NCBI GenBank assembly: GCA_000708835.1
Contig: DF237507.1
Span: 1-50,220, forward strand
Direction: 5' to 3'
From: Klebsormidium nitens
Lineage: Eukaryota; Streptophyta; Klebsormidiophyceae; Klebsormidiales; Klebsormidiaceae
DNA length: 50,220 nt
Positions within the stretch are counted from its first letter, which is position 1, and each line of letters starts with the position of its first letter. Below are positions 9,808 through 22,429 of the stretch, one piece after another. The notes under the pieces were generated by a model. That model had not been told where the DNA came from, did not search any database, and saw nothing but the letters and a program-made list of their open reading frames with translations. A program made the position numbers and the translations under genes.

Positions 9808-12794
9808 ATGATCTTTGGCATCTCCTACGGCGAGCTCGCAGCCATCCTTGTTGTTGGGGCGGTCGCCTTTGGTGAGCATACACAGCGTGGCATTCTCAAG
9901 GAGTCTTCCCTCTGCTCTGTTTGGTCTGTGTGATTGAAAGGGCGTATTGCTTTTGCATTCAGCATTGAAGATTAGCAACAGATGCAGCAGACTTGTACAA
10001 GACACCACATCATATCAACAAGTGATTCTCACAACATGTGCAGTTGATTACAAATCATTGCTACTTAACACCACCATCACCACCTTCTCCACCAACGTGC
10101 AAGTCTCTGACGCACCTAAGTTCTCTTTGCCCTGAATTTTTACCAGATGTATTGTTGAAGACGAGAACAGGAGTAGATCTTCAGGGGCTTGTGATTGTAC
10201 CACTTGGTCACCAGCTATCTGACGAGTCTGGACACAAGTGAACAACTTCCCGCTCAAAGATCAATCGAGGAGCCTGATGTAGTGATTGGTGCCGGCAAAT
10301 CACAAATGAAGGAACCGCATAGCCCAGAGAGCTCCTTTTCATAACCATGTCCACTGCAGATTGAAAGACCACCTGCAACGCACCTGAACTTCATTCGGAA
10401 GTAAAACCCTCAACCTAGTGAGATGGTTGACAAACAACACTCTCTCAAACACCTCATTCTGTCTCTTACACCCTCCAATTCTGTGGAACTACTCACATAC
10501 ACCAAGAGGAAATTGCATCACTCTACTTCATTGCAGGGCCCAAAGACCTACCCGTTATTGCAAGGGCCGCTGGGCGGTTAACCGGACAGGCGGTGGGCTA
10601 TGTCTCTGCCCTACGGAGCAGGGCACAGACGTTTGCTGAGAAGACACAGCTTGATGAGGTGAGCATTTTGAGTGGCTGAAAGTGTCTGTTCCTTTCTTCA
10701 TTCTGATGGAGAAGTACAGAGACTATTGCCTTTCTGGAGGAAGTTCTGCCATCTTTTTACAAAGGACAAAACAATCTGTTCAGTCTCCAAGAATGACGAG
10801 CGTAGAATGAAAGTGGATGCGCTTAAGCTGTAGCTGGGGCATTGCAAGCCCTGTTGAGGGACTGTATCCAACATTAGATGCCTTGGCTTTCCACCCAGCC
10901 TTGCTTTGGAGTCAGTTACTCAAGTCCAACACAAACTTTGGACATGATCAGTATCCTGACGACTGGCTGCGTTTCCTTTTTACATCCTGATATTTGCAAC
11001 GCGATTGAAGACCACAGAGTCCTCAAAACGTGCTTGCCTGGCATGCACATCCAACAAAGGAAAACGGGTGGAGCTTTCCATACATTGGAGCTTTGATTGT
11101 AAGTAATACAAAACGTAACCCATGTTCGTTGGTTCACACCAGTTGCAAAAGGAGCTGCAGCAGACCATCTCTCAGCTGAAGTATCCTTAAAGTCTCCGCA
11201 TACGATCCAGGTTTTGCAAACTGGGGTCAACCTTAACCCACTTTCTGCGTATCCCCTGCTAGCTGCACAAGGAGCTCCAACAGACGATGTCTCAACTGGA
11301 GGCGATCCGGTACGAGATCCGCACCGGTGCCAACATCCTGGTGCCGGGATCGATGACTAACCGGCTGGCGACCCGAGCGGTGGAAGCGGCCAATGCGCGT
11401 GTTGGGGGTGCGGGTAAGCCCGTTTGCGATCTGAGAGGGCCTCGATCAAAAGTCACAGACAACAGTTTGCTGGAATCAATAAAGTAGAGAGAGCCTTGAA
11501 TTCAGACGATGGCCCTCAGATCATCCTTGCACATATTCGATTTTGAGGCCCACTTACGATCTTGAAATTTCCATCTGGTGATAACACACGAGCACTGGTG
11601 AAGCGATAAACACTGAACGGCGGTCATCTTGACGATTGTGTGCCGGAGATGTCTTGCCCCCCGTCGTTATGACAAAATGGATCGGCTTTTCAAGCCCCCG
11701 ACCTCATGACCTTTGCGATGGGGGCTTGTCGCGTGACCAACTGATACGCACTCGAAATGAATGCGGGCCACAAGTCGTTGGGAGTTTGTTGAGCTGACTC
11801 TCAGGCCCATAAGCAAGAAGAGGTCGTCAAGAATCTTCCAACAGAGTCAAGCCTCGGATGAGGTTCCGATGAAGAGAACACAGTTCAGAGTATTAGTGGG
11901 TCAATATTTTGAAAGAATGATCATAGGTTCCTGATGCTGTCGAGGCAAGCTTTGACATCGTTCTTCCTTTGCTCTGCTTTCTTTCCAGGCAATGCGCAGA
12001 CGACAGTCACAGCTTCCTCCGTTTCGGTCGAAAGTACGGAACCTCCTGCAAGCGCATCAATGGCCTCGCCCGACTCCCCTTCTACTTCTATGAGCTCGCA
12101 CTTCCAACAGCAAACTGTCTCCAGACTAGTTACTTCAAACGCTGCCAGTCAAGACTTGCCAGATTTGACAAGTTTGTCTGCACAAAGCACAGTGTCTGCG
12201 AAAAGTGTAGGGGTCGGAAGCTTAGGATTGAAGCACGCGCAAGAGTTGCTCGATCGGCGAAGGGAGGGGGTACCGACAGCGGGGACTACGGGCAACACTG
12301 GTTTTGAGACTCTGCCGATCTCGGCAGTGAGTGCGGGGCTGCTTCCGAGGCGGGCAGGTGAGAGCTGTCAAACACAGTTTCTCTCTTAACTTACTTGCTA
12401 CTTTGACTGACATGCCTATGGCCTATGCCCATCTAGGATTCTGAAAACTGGAATAGCCGGGTCTTCCTTGCAACCACTCGCCTCTTGACAAGCTATCAGC
12501 TACATGATGTTCTTATTGGCCAATGTGCGAATGCTGGCAACCAATCAAGGCGTTGCTTTTCCACTTTCTGATGTGCTTGTCTTAGCCTCCTTATTCGAAT
12601 TCTGGGGCGTCCTATGCACTTTAGCACAAAGGCTCAGTCGAATTGCTTGAGACGTCAATTCTTCGCGTGTGCGTGCAGACGGCGCAAGTGGGGGAGCAGA
12701 CATTCTGTCGGACGCCATTGTTGAACGACAGATAAGTCTGCAAGCTAACGACTTCATCAGGAACATGTCAAAGCCCCCAGAAAACCCACGATAA
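9808..12794 (+). CDS. mitochondrial TatB-like (Sec-independent translocase) protein, 5 exons
   Basis: TatB works with TatC in twin-arginine protein translocation; land plants carry a nuclear gene for a mitochondrial-type TatB. Exons are 9808-9871, 10537-10658, 11263-11413, 11989-12357 and 12679-12794, all GT-AG with matching phases, giving 273 aa. The N terminus MIFGISYGEL plus a short hydrophobic helix and the hinge FGPKDLP (residues ~20-27) is diagnostic. An amphipathic helix follows (AAGRLTGQAVGYVSALRSR), then a coiled segment (LHKELQQTMSQLEAIRYEIR). Exon 4 encodes a Ser/Thr-rich, probably disordered linker. Exon 5 ends with a helix containing ADILSDAIVE, as in plant homologues. The start is the first Met, exactly where family members begin. 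The acidic/Ser linker is poorly conserved. Confidence 0.88.
11137..11180 (+). repeat. diverged copy of TatB-like exon 3 start inside intron 2
   Basis: From 11143 the sequence could encode LQKELQQTISQL right after CACCAG, an acceptor-like context. It matches the true exon 3 start LHKELQQTMSQL at 11263 at about 31 of 40 bases. It is 120 bp upstream of the exon and is probably a duplicated border, or possibly an alternative exon start. Confidence 0.8.
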
Positions 12795-13995
12795 CGCATA
12801 CGTAGGCTAGCCAGTAGAGGCGGCCTGTGCTTGTTCATAGTTCATCGCCGCAGTACTGATGAAAAGCATCATGATCAAGTTCTTACAGGACCCGGCAGCC
12901 TGCTAGCACATCAGCGGCGCTTGGCATGTCACGGCAGCCTTGCAAAGCGCACAAAGGGCGTTTAAAATTTTCATGCATGCCGAATGCACAATTGCATCAT
13001 TCAGTATGTACGGTTGACTCCATTGTAGTGCGCAACAATGACGGGCCCACGTAGCTAAATTCGACGGTAGGTGCTGATCGATTATAGCTAGGTGGCGGCA
13101 CACACCGAGGCATGTGCTGCCATGGCTAGCTATAGAGCTGACTGACGGTCGTGTGTAACGTGTTGCCAACTATGTACGTACCGTACACGTATTTTTGAAG
13201 GGAAGTATCTATAAAATCGATCTGAGCATAATTATATTGGATATACTTATATACAGCTTACATTTACATCATACATAGGGGAGCTAGAAGTATATAGCTA
13301 GCTAGCATCATATAAAAGCTACAGAGCTTACTAATATAGGATAGCTTATATAAGGAGTATCTTTCGACTTAAGCAAACACGGCCGCCTCCGATTGCGAGC
13401 CGGCGCTAAGAAGCAATTCATTTCAGTTGTTGAACATATTGCTGCATGATCTTGCTCATGTGTCGTCAGTTCACACATTTACCATGCTGTACCGTGTTAC
13501 ATAATAAGGGGCTTTGAGCATGCAGCACACACAGTGACGTTCAGGCAGACCATACCATGCTTTATGGAAGGTAGTAGAACTTCAGCTTTTGAACGCAAAG
13601 ATGCACCACTAGGGTCGCTGTAGAGTGCATAGACAGATCTTTCGGCAAGGACACGGAGCAGTGAACAGGGCTGGGCAACTCACGACCTGAGGTTGGTCGA
13701 GCTATGGCCTACTAGTCACTCAATGCTAGGGCATCTAGAGCATAGCGGAAACTGTAAGGTTCTGATATTGCAAAAGCATATGTGGGTCACAAGCGTCATC
13801 TCACTCTTAATTAGCCCGCTCCTGCTGCACGTTTCTACTGGGCTGCATTAGTTCGTGGCCCCCCTTCTACGAGCAGGCTTCTGCGAAACACAAATGGAAA
13901 GACGCCATCTTTCTTTCTTCTCGTCCTCCCTTGCGCGGATCATGTGCGAAAGGTCTCCTCGTTGCGTGTCCTCCATTCTAATTCCTCCCCCAATA
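12795..13995. other. convergent intergenic region, AT-rich centre
   Basis: The TatB-like gene and NUP50 end toward each other here, so both 3' UTRs lie in this stretch. 13195-13370 is strongly AT-rich with CTAGCTAG-type words. No coding pattern was found. Confidence 0.5.
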
Positions 13996-16900
13996 TCAAA
14001 CTGCCTCGTCTCCAGTCGCCTCCTTCGCAGTCTCCTTCTCCCCTTCCCCCGTCTCCTCTGCCGGACCTTCCTTCTCGGCCCCCTCTGTTTTCTCCTCTTG
14101 TGTCGTCCCTCCCTCCTCCTCCTTCTGTACTTGCTCCCCCTCTTCCTTCCCCTCCTTTTTCTCCCCCCCCTCCGTTACCCGTCCCTTCAGCTCCTCCACC
14201 CGCGCTGCAAACTCCGCCGCCGTGCCCGCGTCCTTCATCCGAACCGCCCACGTGCCCATTCCGCCGCCCGCTTCCCCCGCGTGGTTTACCACTGCGAAAC
14301 TCACCCCCCGGCCGTCCATCCGGGACAGCTTGAGGCCCGGGTAGATGTGCGCGTTCAGCAGCAGCCGCAGGTTGCCGCGCGCGCGCATCACGAGGCGCGC
14401 GCGCTGCGCGCCGTCCGCGGGCACGTTCACGCGCACCTCGCCCTTGCCGCGCTCCTTCCAGCCGCCGGCGAATTCGTAGAGCGTCGCGTCGGCCGCGAAC
14501 GCGGCCGTCTCCTGCGGGAAAGAAAGGGAGGTGGCGTCAGCGGGTGGGTCTTCGTTCTGCTTTTGTGACATGCATTGGACAACCTCTTGAGGGGACGAGA
14601 GGGCTGCTCTCACAAGGTCGAGAGAGTAATCAAGGCAGCTGGACCAGAAAGTTCTCCTTTTTCGAGGTTCTGATTTATTCGATATGTGCAGCTTTTCGGT
14701 AGAAGGATTGTGTGAGTGGGACCCACTGGAGCGGCTGTCCGTTGCCAACTGGCGGATGCCAGAGAAAAGAGAACGCCTTCAAGCAAGGTGGACGATATTG
14801 GAAGAACACTTTCTCAATGTGCCACACGATTTGCAGAACAGGTCAGCAAAGCGAAAGCGACCAGCATAGCTATTAGGTCAACTTGACAGTAAACAGCCTG
14901 CTGTGCTGAGTCTTGCTCTGACACCGACTCTCCTTATCTAAGGGAACCTGTCATGTGTTCGCGAGCACCACACAGTCCGACGGACGGGGCTCACCTTCTC
15001 TTCCCCTGTCTCGACCTTCACCTCTGTCAATTGCACGACGGGCGCCGGCTGGGGAAGGCTGGAACCGCCGCCCTCCTCGTCTGCTTCTGCACGCAGAAAG
15101 AAGCACGAGGGATCAGATGAAACCGCTCGAATCTTACGAAGTCTCCAGGGCGTCGCTGCACAATCCGCGTTTACTAAATCCCTTGGTATTAACCCTCGAA
15201 AGTCTAGATGTCTGAGGGCAGCACAATCGAAGCCGATCGATTGAGGATACGACCTATAATAAGAGCAGTTCGTCTTGGTTTGAGAAGGGTCGCATTAGGT
15301 GCTTCACAGTCTACTTCAAGACAAAAACTTAAAGAAGAGAACGGAAGACAATAGTGAAACAAAAAGCAGCATGGTACAGACTCGTCAATCTTGACCGTCC
15401 TCGTCTGAATAGAGCTTCTGAAACTGCAGGGGTGCTCATAACAAAATGGGGGCGCAACTCATAGACGGGTGTCCTTAGACAACAGTTTGAAGAAACACGA
15501 GGATCCCAACCTCGATCGGCGCGCTCTAAACAGAGCTTCCGTGACATCCGTCCATGCCGCAAGTCTTTCCAGAAACCACTTTCTCATCAAGTTGCTGTGA
15601 ACGTCACCCCAAGCGTCACGATCTGGGCAGGACGTGAAGGAGGCAAATGCCTTCACAACTCCGTTCGGGGTTTGCGCCCCTCGTTCAAGCTCGACAATTA
15701 GCTCTCCAGTAATCTAGAAGAGCCTTTCAAGTGAGCCCCTCACCTCCGTCATTACTCGCCGCAGAGGAGCCTGGTCCTCCAAACAGCTGCACAGGCGCGC
15801 CGTTGGTTCCTCCAAACACACTCGAGAGGGACGGGAAGCTCGAGGCGCCAGCCCCAAACGCAGGCGTGGAGCCGAAGGAAGCAGATGTGCCAGCAGCGCC
15901 CGTGCCAAAGTTGAAGGAGAAGGGGGAAGGGGTGGAGCCCGCTGGAAAGAGAGCACGTGCGCAAGTGAGGCAAGCTTCTTGCTGAATGATTCGGTGGCAA
16001 ACGAGTTGGGTTTCGGGATCTAGGGATCGACTGCATGAGAAGGACAGACGTTTCACTGCTTGGCTCACATTGAGCTGACTCAGAAGCTTCGGGGATTCTT
16101 GCGTGAGGACACGGACTTCTTGCTGCTCGATTCTACTTCAAAGCAGCCATCATTTCCGGAAGCAAGTCCTCCAATAGATTCGCATCGTCTTGAAAGCGGG
16201 CACTCTGGACCAGTAAAAGAAGGCAACGGACGAGGACATCAGGATATTGTAAAACGTCGTCTACTATCGGGCTCGTGTCAAGGCTTGTGAATTACAGCAC
16301 TTGCCCCCTCGCCTCTGCCAAGCAGTGTGCTCCTTCAACAAAGGTTCGTTCGGACAAGGCAAGGTGCCAGACTTGATCGGAGCCTGCCCTATGGACTCGC
16401 ACCGCAAAAGGTTTACCCTTATGGCAGCGCGCTTTGTAAGCGTCCGATGAAGGGCATCGTAAATCGCCAAATCAAAGCTGCATTCAGCATCTATGCTCAA
16501 TGCAAGACGCATCATTCTGAAGGCAAGACGGGTTTCAGAACATCAAACTCCATCCCGTGTGAGTGTAGCCTGTTTACAGGGACCCTGAACCGCAGTTGAT
16601 ATGTGTCCTGGATCCAGCAGCCCTGCCGCTGATCAGCAAAGTCCAGCCTACCTGCACTGCCAAAACCTCCACCGGTCCCTGCTCCAAAGCCGGTTCCAAA
16701 AGCATTGGAACCAGCAAACTTCCCAAAGCCCCCAAACCCTGGGGTTGTGGGCGGCTTCTTTGCCTCCTCTGGTGGTGCTTGCCCCGACGTAGACGCCCCG
16801 CCGACAGGCTCCTTGCGGTCGCCTTTGTTAACCTCCTCGCCTGTAAAAAGTGGAACAGACTTGAATGGTTGGTCGTGCGGCTGAGCTGTAGCAGACCGCA

Positions 16901-18068
16901 TCATCCTGCTTGCAGAGCATCATAAATCTATGCTACAAACTGATGATTGCAGAGTGCACAACCTCGGGCCCAGAGGCACATCTGCGAACTCGTCAACTGA
17001 TTAAGATGATTGCAAAGCAGAATGTACTTGAGGAAGTCCCTATGAAGGAAGCGCCTCTTTCATAACCTTCTTCTGTTCCAGAAGAGGCTCAGCACAAGCT
17101 GCACAGAAAATGAAAAAAACGCACTCCAATCCAAGGCAACAAACCAGATCAAAAGTGCGCGCCTACCTTCCTCCTCCTCTCCCGCCGCTGCCTCCACAGC
17201 CACTGCTACCGCAGGCGACTCTCCTTTGTCAGTCTTTGGAGCTTCCGGCTCAGGCGCTGGCGGAGCAGGGGTTGGAGGCGTCCCACCGGCGCCGGCGCCT
17301 GCGAGCAATTCTGATTCTATATTGTTTGGAGCACAGACGGTCTCATGTGATTGAGCAGAAACCTTCTACCTCATTCTTGCTTCCAGAACTTCAATTGCAG
17401 ACGACTTTGGTAAAGTCTACTGCATTGGTTGCGTTTTTTCAGAAACATTGACTACATTGGTGGCGTCTAATCAGAAAAAGCAATCGTCACCGATTGATGA
17501 GAAAGAGTGCACACAACTGCATTGCATTTCAAGAGCCGAAACCCAACTTGCAAGTGGCGTTGTATTTGTTGGTGTGTTGTCAATCTGCCTGGTGAAGCAA
17601 CCATTAACATTGGTGGTGGTAGATTCAACCGGCCACCAGCAGAATGCATGTCAAATGCATGCAACATTTCCGCTTTACCAGGATCCGCAAAACACTACAC
17701 CAGAAAATCTCTTTTAGCAAATGCAGAAACATGAGCTCAATTGTCAAATACTTGTCACCGTTCCTTATGATAAAAAACAACGCACCTAAGAGCCACTGAA
17801 ATATATCCAATTCTGGTCCCAGAACTGTCATACCTGCAGAAAGCAACGATACCGCTGCAAATGGATTGACCGCAGCGGGTGCAGGTACGACGGACGCCCC
17901 CGGCCGCCTGGCCTTCACTACCTTCCGCTTCTGCATGACGTCATCGGACGCCTTTGCAAACGTGCCCTGCGGCTCCGCCTCCTCCTGCTCGTCATCGTCG
18001 CGTGAGAAGTCGTCCTTTGTCAGCTGCCGTTCCGACGTCCGCTTCTTGCGGGAGGGTTCGTCCGCCAT
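13996..18068 (-). CDS. NUP50: nucleoporin NUP50-like protein with C-terminal Ran-binding domain, 6 exons
   Basis: NUP50 is a nuclear-basket nucleoporin that helps importin cargo release and binds Ran. Exons are 18068-17834, 17298-17167, 16840-16652, 15941-15744, 15086-14995 and 14511-13996; phases agree, giving 453 aa. The N terminus has a basic-acidic segment (RKKRTSERQLTKDDF), typical of the importin-alpha-binding part. Exons 2-4 are Ala/Pro/Gly-rich with many FG-type motifs (FGGFGKF, FGTGFG, FGSTPAFG, SVFGG). The Ran-binding domain starts in exon 5 (LTEVKVETGEEK) and fills exon 6 (TLYEF, GKGEVRVN, RARLVMRARGNLRLLLN). A Glu/Lys-rich tail of ~65 residues follows. An in-frame ATG 33 nt upstream (18101) is an alternative start; 18068 fits the usual NUP50 N terminus better. 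Confidence 0.9.
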
Positions 18069-18600
18069 GCTTGCACCTGTCTGTTGTGCTGAAGGATGCA
18101 AATGACTCCCCTATTATCAATATCAGAGCCTGATTGCCTCTCACGACAAGTTTCTTTCTTCCCAATCGTGAACAGCTTCGTGAAGCGCTATCTCAGTCTG
18201 CTGTTTGAAAGTGCTCTCTCGAGCTAGCCTTTGTACATTGTCACATGCACTGGCCCTGGAGGGTCTGGTTTTTTAAAATTTCAGCTAACCCAAATTGGGG
18301 GTTTGATCCCAACCAGCTTTAAAGCTTATTTAAAAGTTTCATGCAGACTCCGAGGTCGCTGGTTAGCAAGCTGGGTTTGCACATGCGCTTCTTTAAAGCT
18401 TAAAATTTGAAAGGTTGAGATTCCTCGAGCATGACCACCTCCTGGTCCAGCAGAGTTTGTATCATTATTCAAAAGTAGGTCCTACTGTAGGAGCAAGGAG
18501 CAAGAGGCAACGCCACATTGCCTCCTTATACAGGCATGCCCAGCTCATGCAGAGCTGAGCCCTGATGAAGTGGTGGTTGTGAAGATGTGGCACAACTGAG
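18069..18600. promoter_or_regulatory. head-to-head intergenic region between NUP50 and JMJ30-like gene
   Basis: About 0.5 kb separates the NUP50 start from the first recognisable JMJ30-like exon, so the promoters are adjacent or shared. An upstream first exon of the JmjC gene may also lie here. No clear core promoter motif was identified. Confidence 0.45.
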
Positions 18601-21600
18601 CTGGACGGGGGCAGATCCCTTTTGGAGACGATGCAAGAGCAGGGGGGCCGCAAGCTTTCCCAGGATGTTCGTGTGCTGGAGCTTTGTGCGGGTGAGCCTT
18701 TGACTTTCTCATCACTTTTGAGTTTATTCGGAATGACACATTAATTCTCCTCAACCGCAGGGTTGCAAAAGACAACCCCCTCTTGCAAGAGACATCATGC
18801 CTTCACTCTTTCTCTATAGAAGCTTCATGGAACCTCTTCTGAAAAAGTCAGTACCAGCTCCTGGCAGCACTGGTGATCAGCTGAGCTGCTTATCAACTCA
18901 AGTTCATGAGAAGCAACCAGGACGGAATCCAGTATCGTCTACAGCCAAGGTCGTTGGTACATATAGCCTCCGAATAGCATCTGGATTGTGGTTATTTAGC
19001 ATGCTGCCCGATTGTGTTTCTCAGAGGTGATCATCAAACAAGGCTATTGGCTCTTAGCTGAAAAGAAGTACTTTCCTTGCTTGGCTCCTTCGACGACCGC
19101 TCACAACTGCGCTCCACTCAGAGGCGAGTGAACACAGAAAGAAAACAATCTGGTTTGGTCGTACAACTGAGACATTCTCTGTCACTTACTTAGACTTGAT
19201 CACCGTTGGTGGGTCAACTTGCGCCACCGTCCTCGAGTCAGCGGCGTCATACCTTGCATGGGACCTTCTGGACCAGGCAGCGATGCAAGCGGACGTCGTT
19301 CTGGACATCTCTTGGGAGAAGCTCCACACTGGCCCCTGGAAAGATGTCAACGTGGTGAGGCTGCTTACCTGGCATGTTATCTATCATAAGAGTCTCCCAT
19401 ATGATACACACTACCAAAATCGATAGATGGTTGCCTGGGTATAGACTCTCATACAATCATAAATCTGCTGGATGTCATGTTTCAGATTGTTGGATGTTGG
19501 TAGTCTGCCCTCAGTCAAGATGCGACCACCACCACTAGTAGCAAGTAGGGCACGAGACATGCGAGTCTCCTGACCTTCCAATCACGCCCTTTGCGACCAT
19601 CTTGAAACTCTCTCGCATACTCTCTCACACTCTTTCAAAAGTCAAGTGTCCGCCAACTCATCTCATCTGAGTGATACACCTTGCCTCGCAGGCCTGGCGG
19701 AATGCATACAGCTTGGCGGCAATTCTGACTGTCCGGTCACAAAAGCTGAACCCAGACTCTGCCGCCAGGGCGATGCGCGTCCTGGATTTGGCAGTCATGA
19801 TGGGGGGCCCGCTTTTTCGGCCAGAGATAGACGCTCTGATCAACCAGGTCCAAGCGTTAGCTGCCGAGCCTAGTCGTTCAGTAAACAACAAGCATGTTAC
19901 GAAAGAGTCAGGGTTGAGGTTCGAAGGTAGATTCGCTGAAGACTGGACAAAGAACCCGAGTGGAGAAGCGCAGGAGGGGACGCCAGTTGGGCCATCGAGT
20001 GCTGAGTATACCAAAGCTAGTTCGGAACAGGAGGCCACTTTCCCAGAAGATGGACTGTTTGACACGAAGAGAGTGAACAGAGTCAGGGAGCAGGGTGGAC
20101 CTTCAGGGGTGGCGTTACCTGACGTCACGGATGCAGAGGACGAACGGGAAAGGACGGACCACGACCGGCAAAGAAAGCGTGCGAAAGTCTCTTCCCGAAA
20201 GATCCCCCTCCCACCGAACTCAAACCCGTGCTCAGAATCCATCCCCCGAAGGCATGTGCCGTCGTTAGAAGCCTTCCTGTGCGAGCATATGCTGGCGGAA
20301 CGGCCAGTCATCGTCACAGGTGTAGTAACTCAATGGCCGGCTTTTCGGAGGTGGGGGGATCTGGCGTATTTGAAAAGAGTGGCTGGGTTAAGGACGGTTC
20401 CGGTGGAGGTTGGGGAGACTTACGTGGCGGAGAAATGGAGGCAGGAGCTTATGACAATGGGGAGGTTTATTGAGATGCATATGGAAGGAGGCGAGAGGCC
20501 GGAAGAGAGGGGCTACCTAGCGCAGCACCCACTGTTTGAACAGGTGAGACTGAGCAGAAGTTCGCAATTAGGGTCGGATCTGACTCCTGTGTCAACAATC
20601 CGATCCTGAGTTGGTTCAGAGTTGCTTATGGTGATGTCCGTGTTCGCCCCTTGTTGACGATGGTAAATAGTTATGACTCAGACAGAGGCAAGATCGTTTG
20701 AAGTTCTGGTCACGCTTTTTCCGGGCTATTAATAGTCAAACTTTTCGAAGGAGTTGGCGGATCCTTCTGACAATTTGCGAGGGGACCTCTGTACTTCTCT
20801 CCTCGAAACCAGTACGACAGGTCAGCCGGCCGATACTCTGTCACCTTTCCCATGACTCTTCTCCTTTGCCGTTCGAATTCTGGTTGATCGTGCTCGTTCT
20901 GAGCGAATTCTTCAAGACCGTTTCGTACGCCGATATTTGAATGAGCGAGAACTCTCTTCGTTATCCACCACAAGCTCCCTTGCTTGTAGCAAGCAACTAT
21001 GAGAAGCCAAGGAAATCTGTGAGAAAGAGGCTTCGTTTTCCCCTTACGGAGATCAGACAGCCCTTGTCGGGTCTCTCTCTTGTCAGCCTACCTTTTAGCC
21101 GACTGAATCTACCTTAACCGCCTTCTCTGTCAATACAGTCGACTCCCTCACGTTTGCAACGCCAGCTACACTTCGTGCCGCCCCGAAGCACCCTCGAATT
21201 TGAGCAGGAAACATATATCAAAGCTCTTTGCTCTTCTTTGCAGATTCCGGAGCTTCGAAAGGATATCGTCACCCCAGACTACTGCAGCCTCGGGGGGGGC
21301 GAGATGCAGTCGGTCAACGCCTGGTTCGGCCCCCCTGGGACGGTCACCCCGTTGCACTACGACCCCCATCACAACCTCCTTGCCCAGGTAGGTCAGATCA
21401 TGGCGCCTTGCTCTATGGTACCCATTCCTCGAAGTACTTAATATCCTAGCAGTGTGGCGCCCAACCTTCTCTACGATATTGGGAGAGAGGACACGTGCGA
21501 CTTCTGAAGTAAATGGTGTGCAGAAGGTGTTTTTTACTCTTTCAAGAAGGCAAAAACAGGTTCTCTTCTTTTCATCCGACGTCATCAAAAGTTCATAAGG

Positions 21601-22068
21601 ACATTGGACGGTTCGTGTCCCCTCCTTTTGACGGCCCAAGAGTGAACAGACTTGGAGGATAGTACAATTTTCATATTATGCTCTTCTGCCCATTACGAAC
21701 ATCCGACAACACCTTTCTACAGCTGTAGCAGGAAAAGAAGGCTGCGCTATCAGTACGGAATCCTGCCAACAGCTCCCTCAATAGTATTTTTTCTACAGGT
21801 GGTCGGTCGGAAGTACATCCGCCTCTACGCTCCTTCGGCTTCCGAGTGCGTCTACCCCCATACACAAGGCATGCTTACGAACACGAGTCGAGTTAATCTA
21901 GACCAAGTAGACAAGGGAGAGTTTCCACTTTTTGCCACGGCCCACTTCACGGAATGCGTCCTTGAGGCTGGGGAGGTGTTGTACATCCCGCCACGATGGT
22001 GGCACTACGTCACATCTCTGTCAAAGAGCTTTTCGGTGAGCTTTTGGTGGTCAGAGGGACAAGACTAA
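18601..22068 (+). CDS. JMJ30/KDM8-type JmjC domain oxygenase, at least 5 exons
   Basis: JMJD5/KDM8-type proteins are Fe(II)/2-oxoglutarate oxygenases; the plant form (JMJ30) acts in chromatin and circadian control. Exons are ~18601-18691, 19194-19354, 19692-20543, 21244-21387 and 21799-22068, with matching phases. The only in-frame Met in the first exon is at 18631 (495 aa from there), but the frame is open back to 18583 and an upstream exon is possible. The N-terminal helical region has [12 protein letters not shown] and AWRNAYSL, then a charged disordered insert of ~120 residues. The JmjC part has [42 protein letters not shown] and [12 protein letters not shown]. Iron ligands HxD (H396, D398 counting from 18631) and the distal His in PPRWWHYV (H475) are all kept, so it should be active. 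Confidence 0.9.
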
Positions 22069-22429
22069 AGCGACCCAGGCCAGTTTGACCGGCCCACTGG
22101 TGATACTAAAGAGTATGCACCATAACTGTGATTTGTTCCGCCATTGAGTCTATAAAGATTGCTTTCATGGTGCACGCTCTGCGCTGCGCTGATACCGTCG
22201 ATCGTGGACCACAGGATCGTGAGCGGTCAGAAATACGGCAGTGCATATATGCATCGTCCTGCCGCTCGCTAATCGTTGACGTACGTGAGGATGCTGGAAG
22301 CGTAATACTGATATTATGACAGTCTGCGGGGCCAAAGCTGCGTCCATCGTGGCTTTTCGGGCATCATGTGCACCACTGAGCCTGCCCCCGATTGACGAGA
22401 ACTGAAGTGCCTCGCTTTCAACAGATAAC

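Noticed and set aside
13855-14568. 237-residue plus-strand open frame rich in Leu/Pro
   Set aside because: It is the antisense shadow of the NUP50 Ran-binding domain and its Glu/Lys-rich tail.
19658-20317. 219-residue minus-strand open frame
   Set aside because: It is antisense to the well-supported JMJ30-like exon 3.
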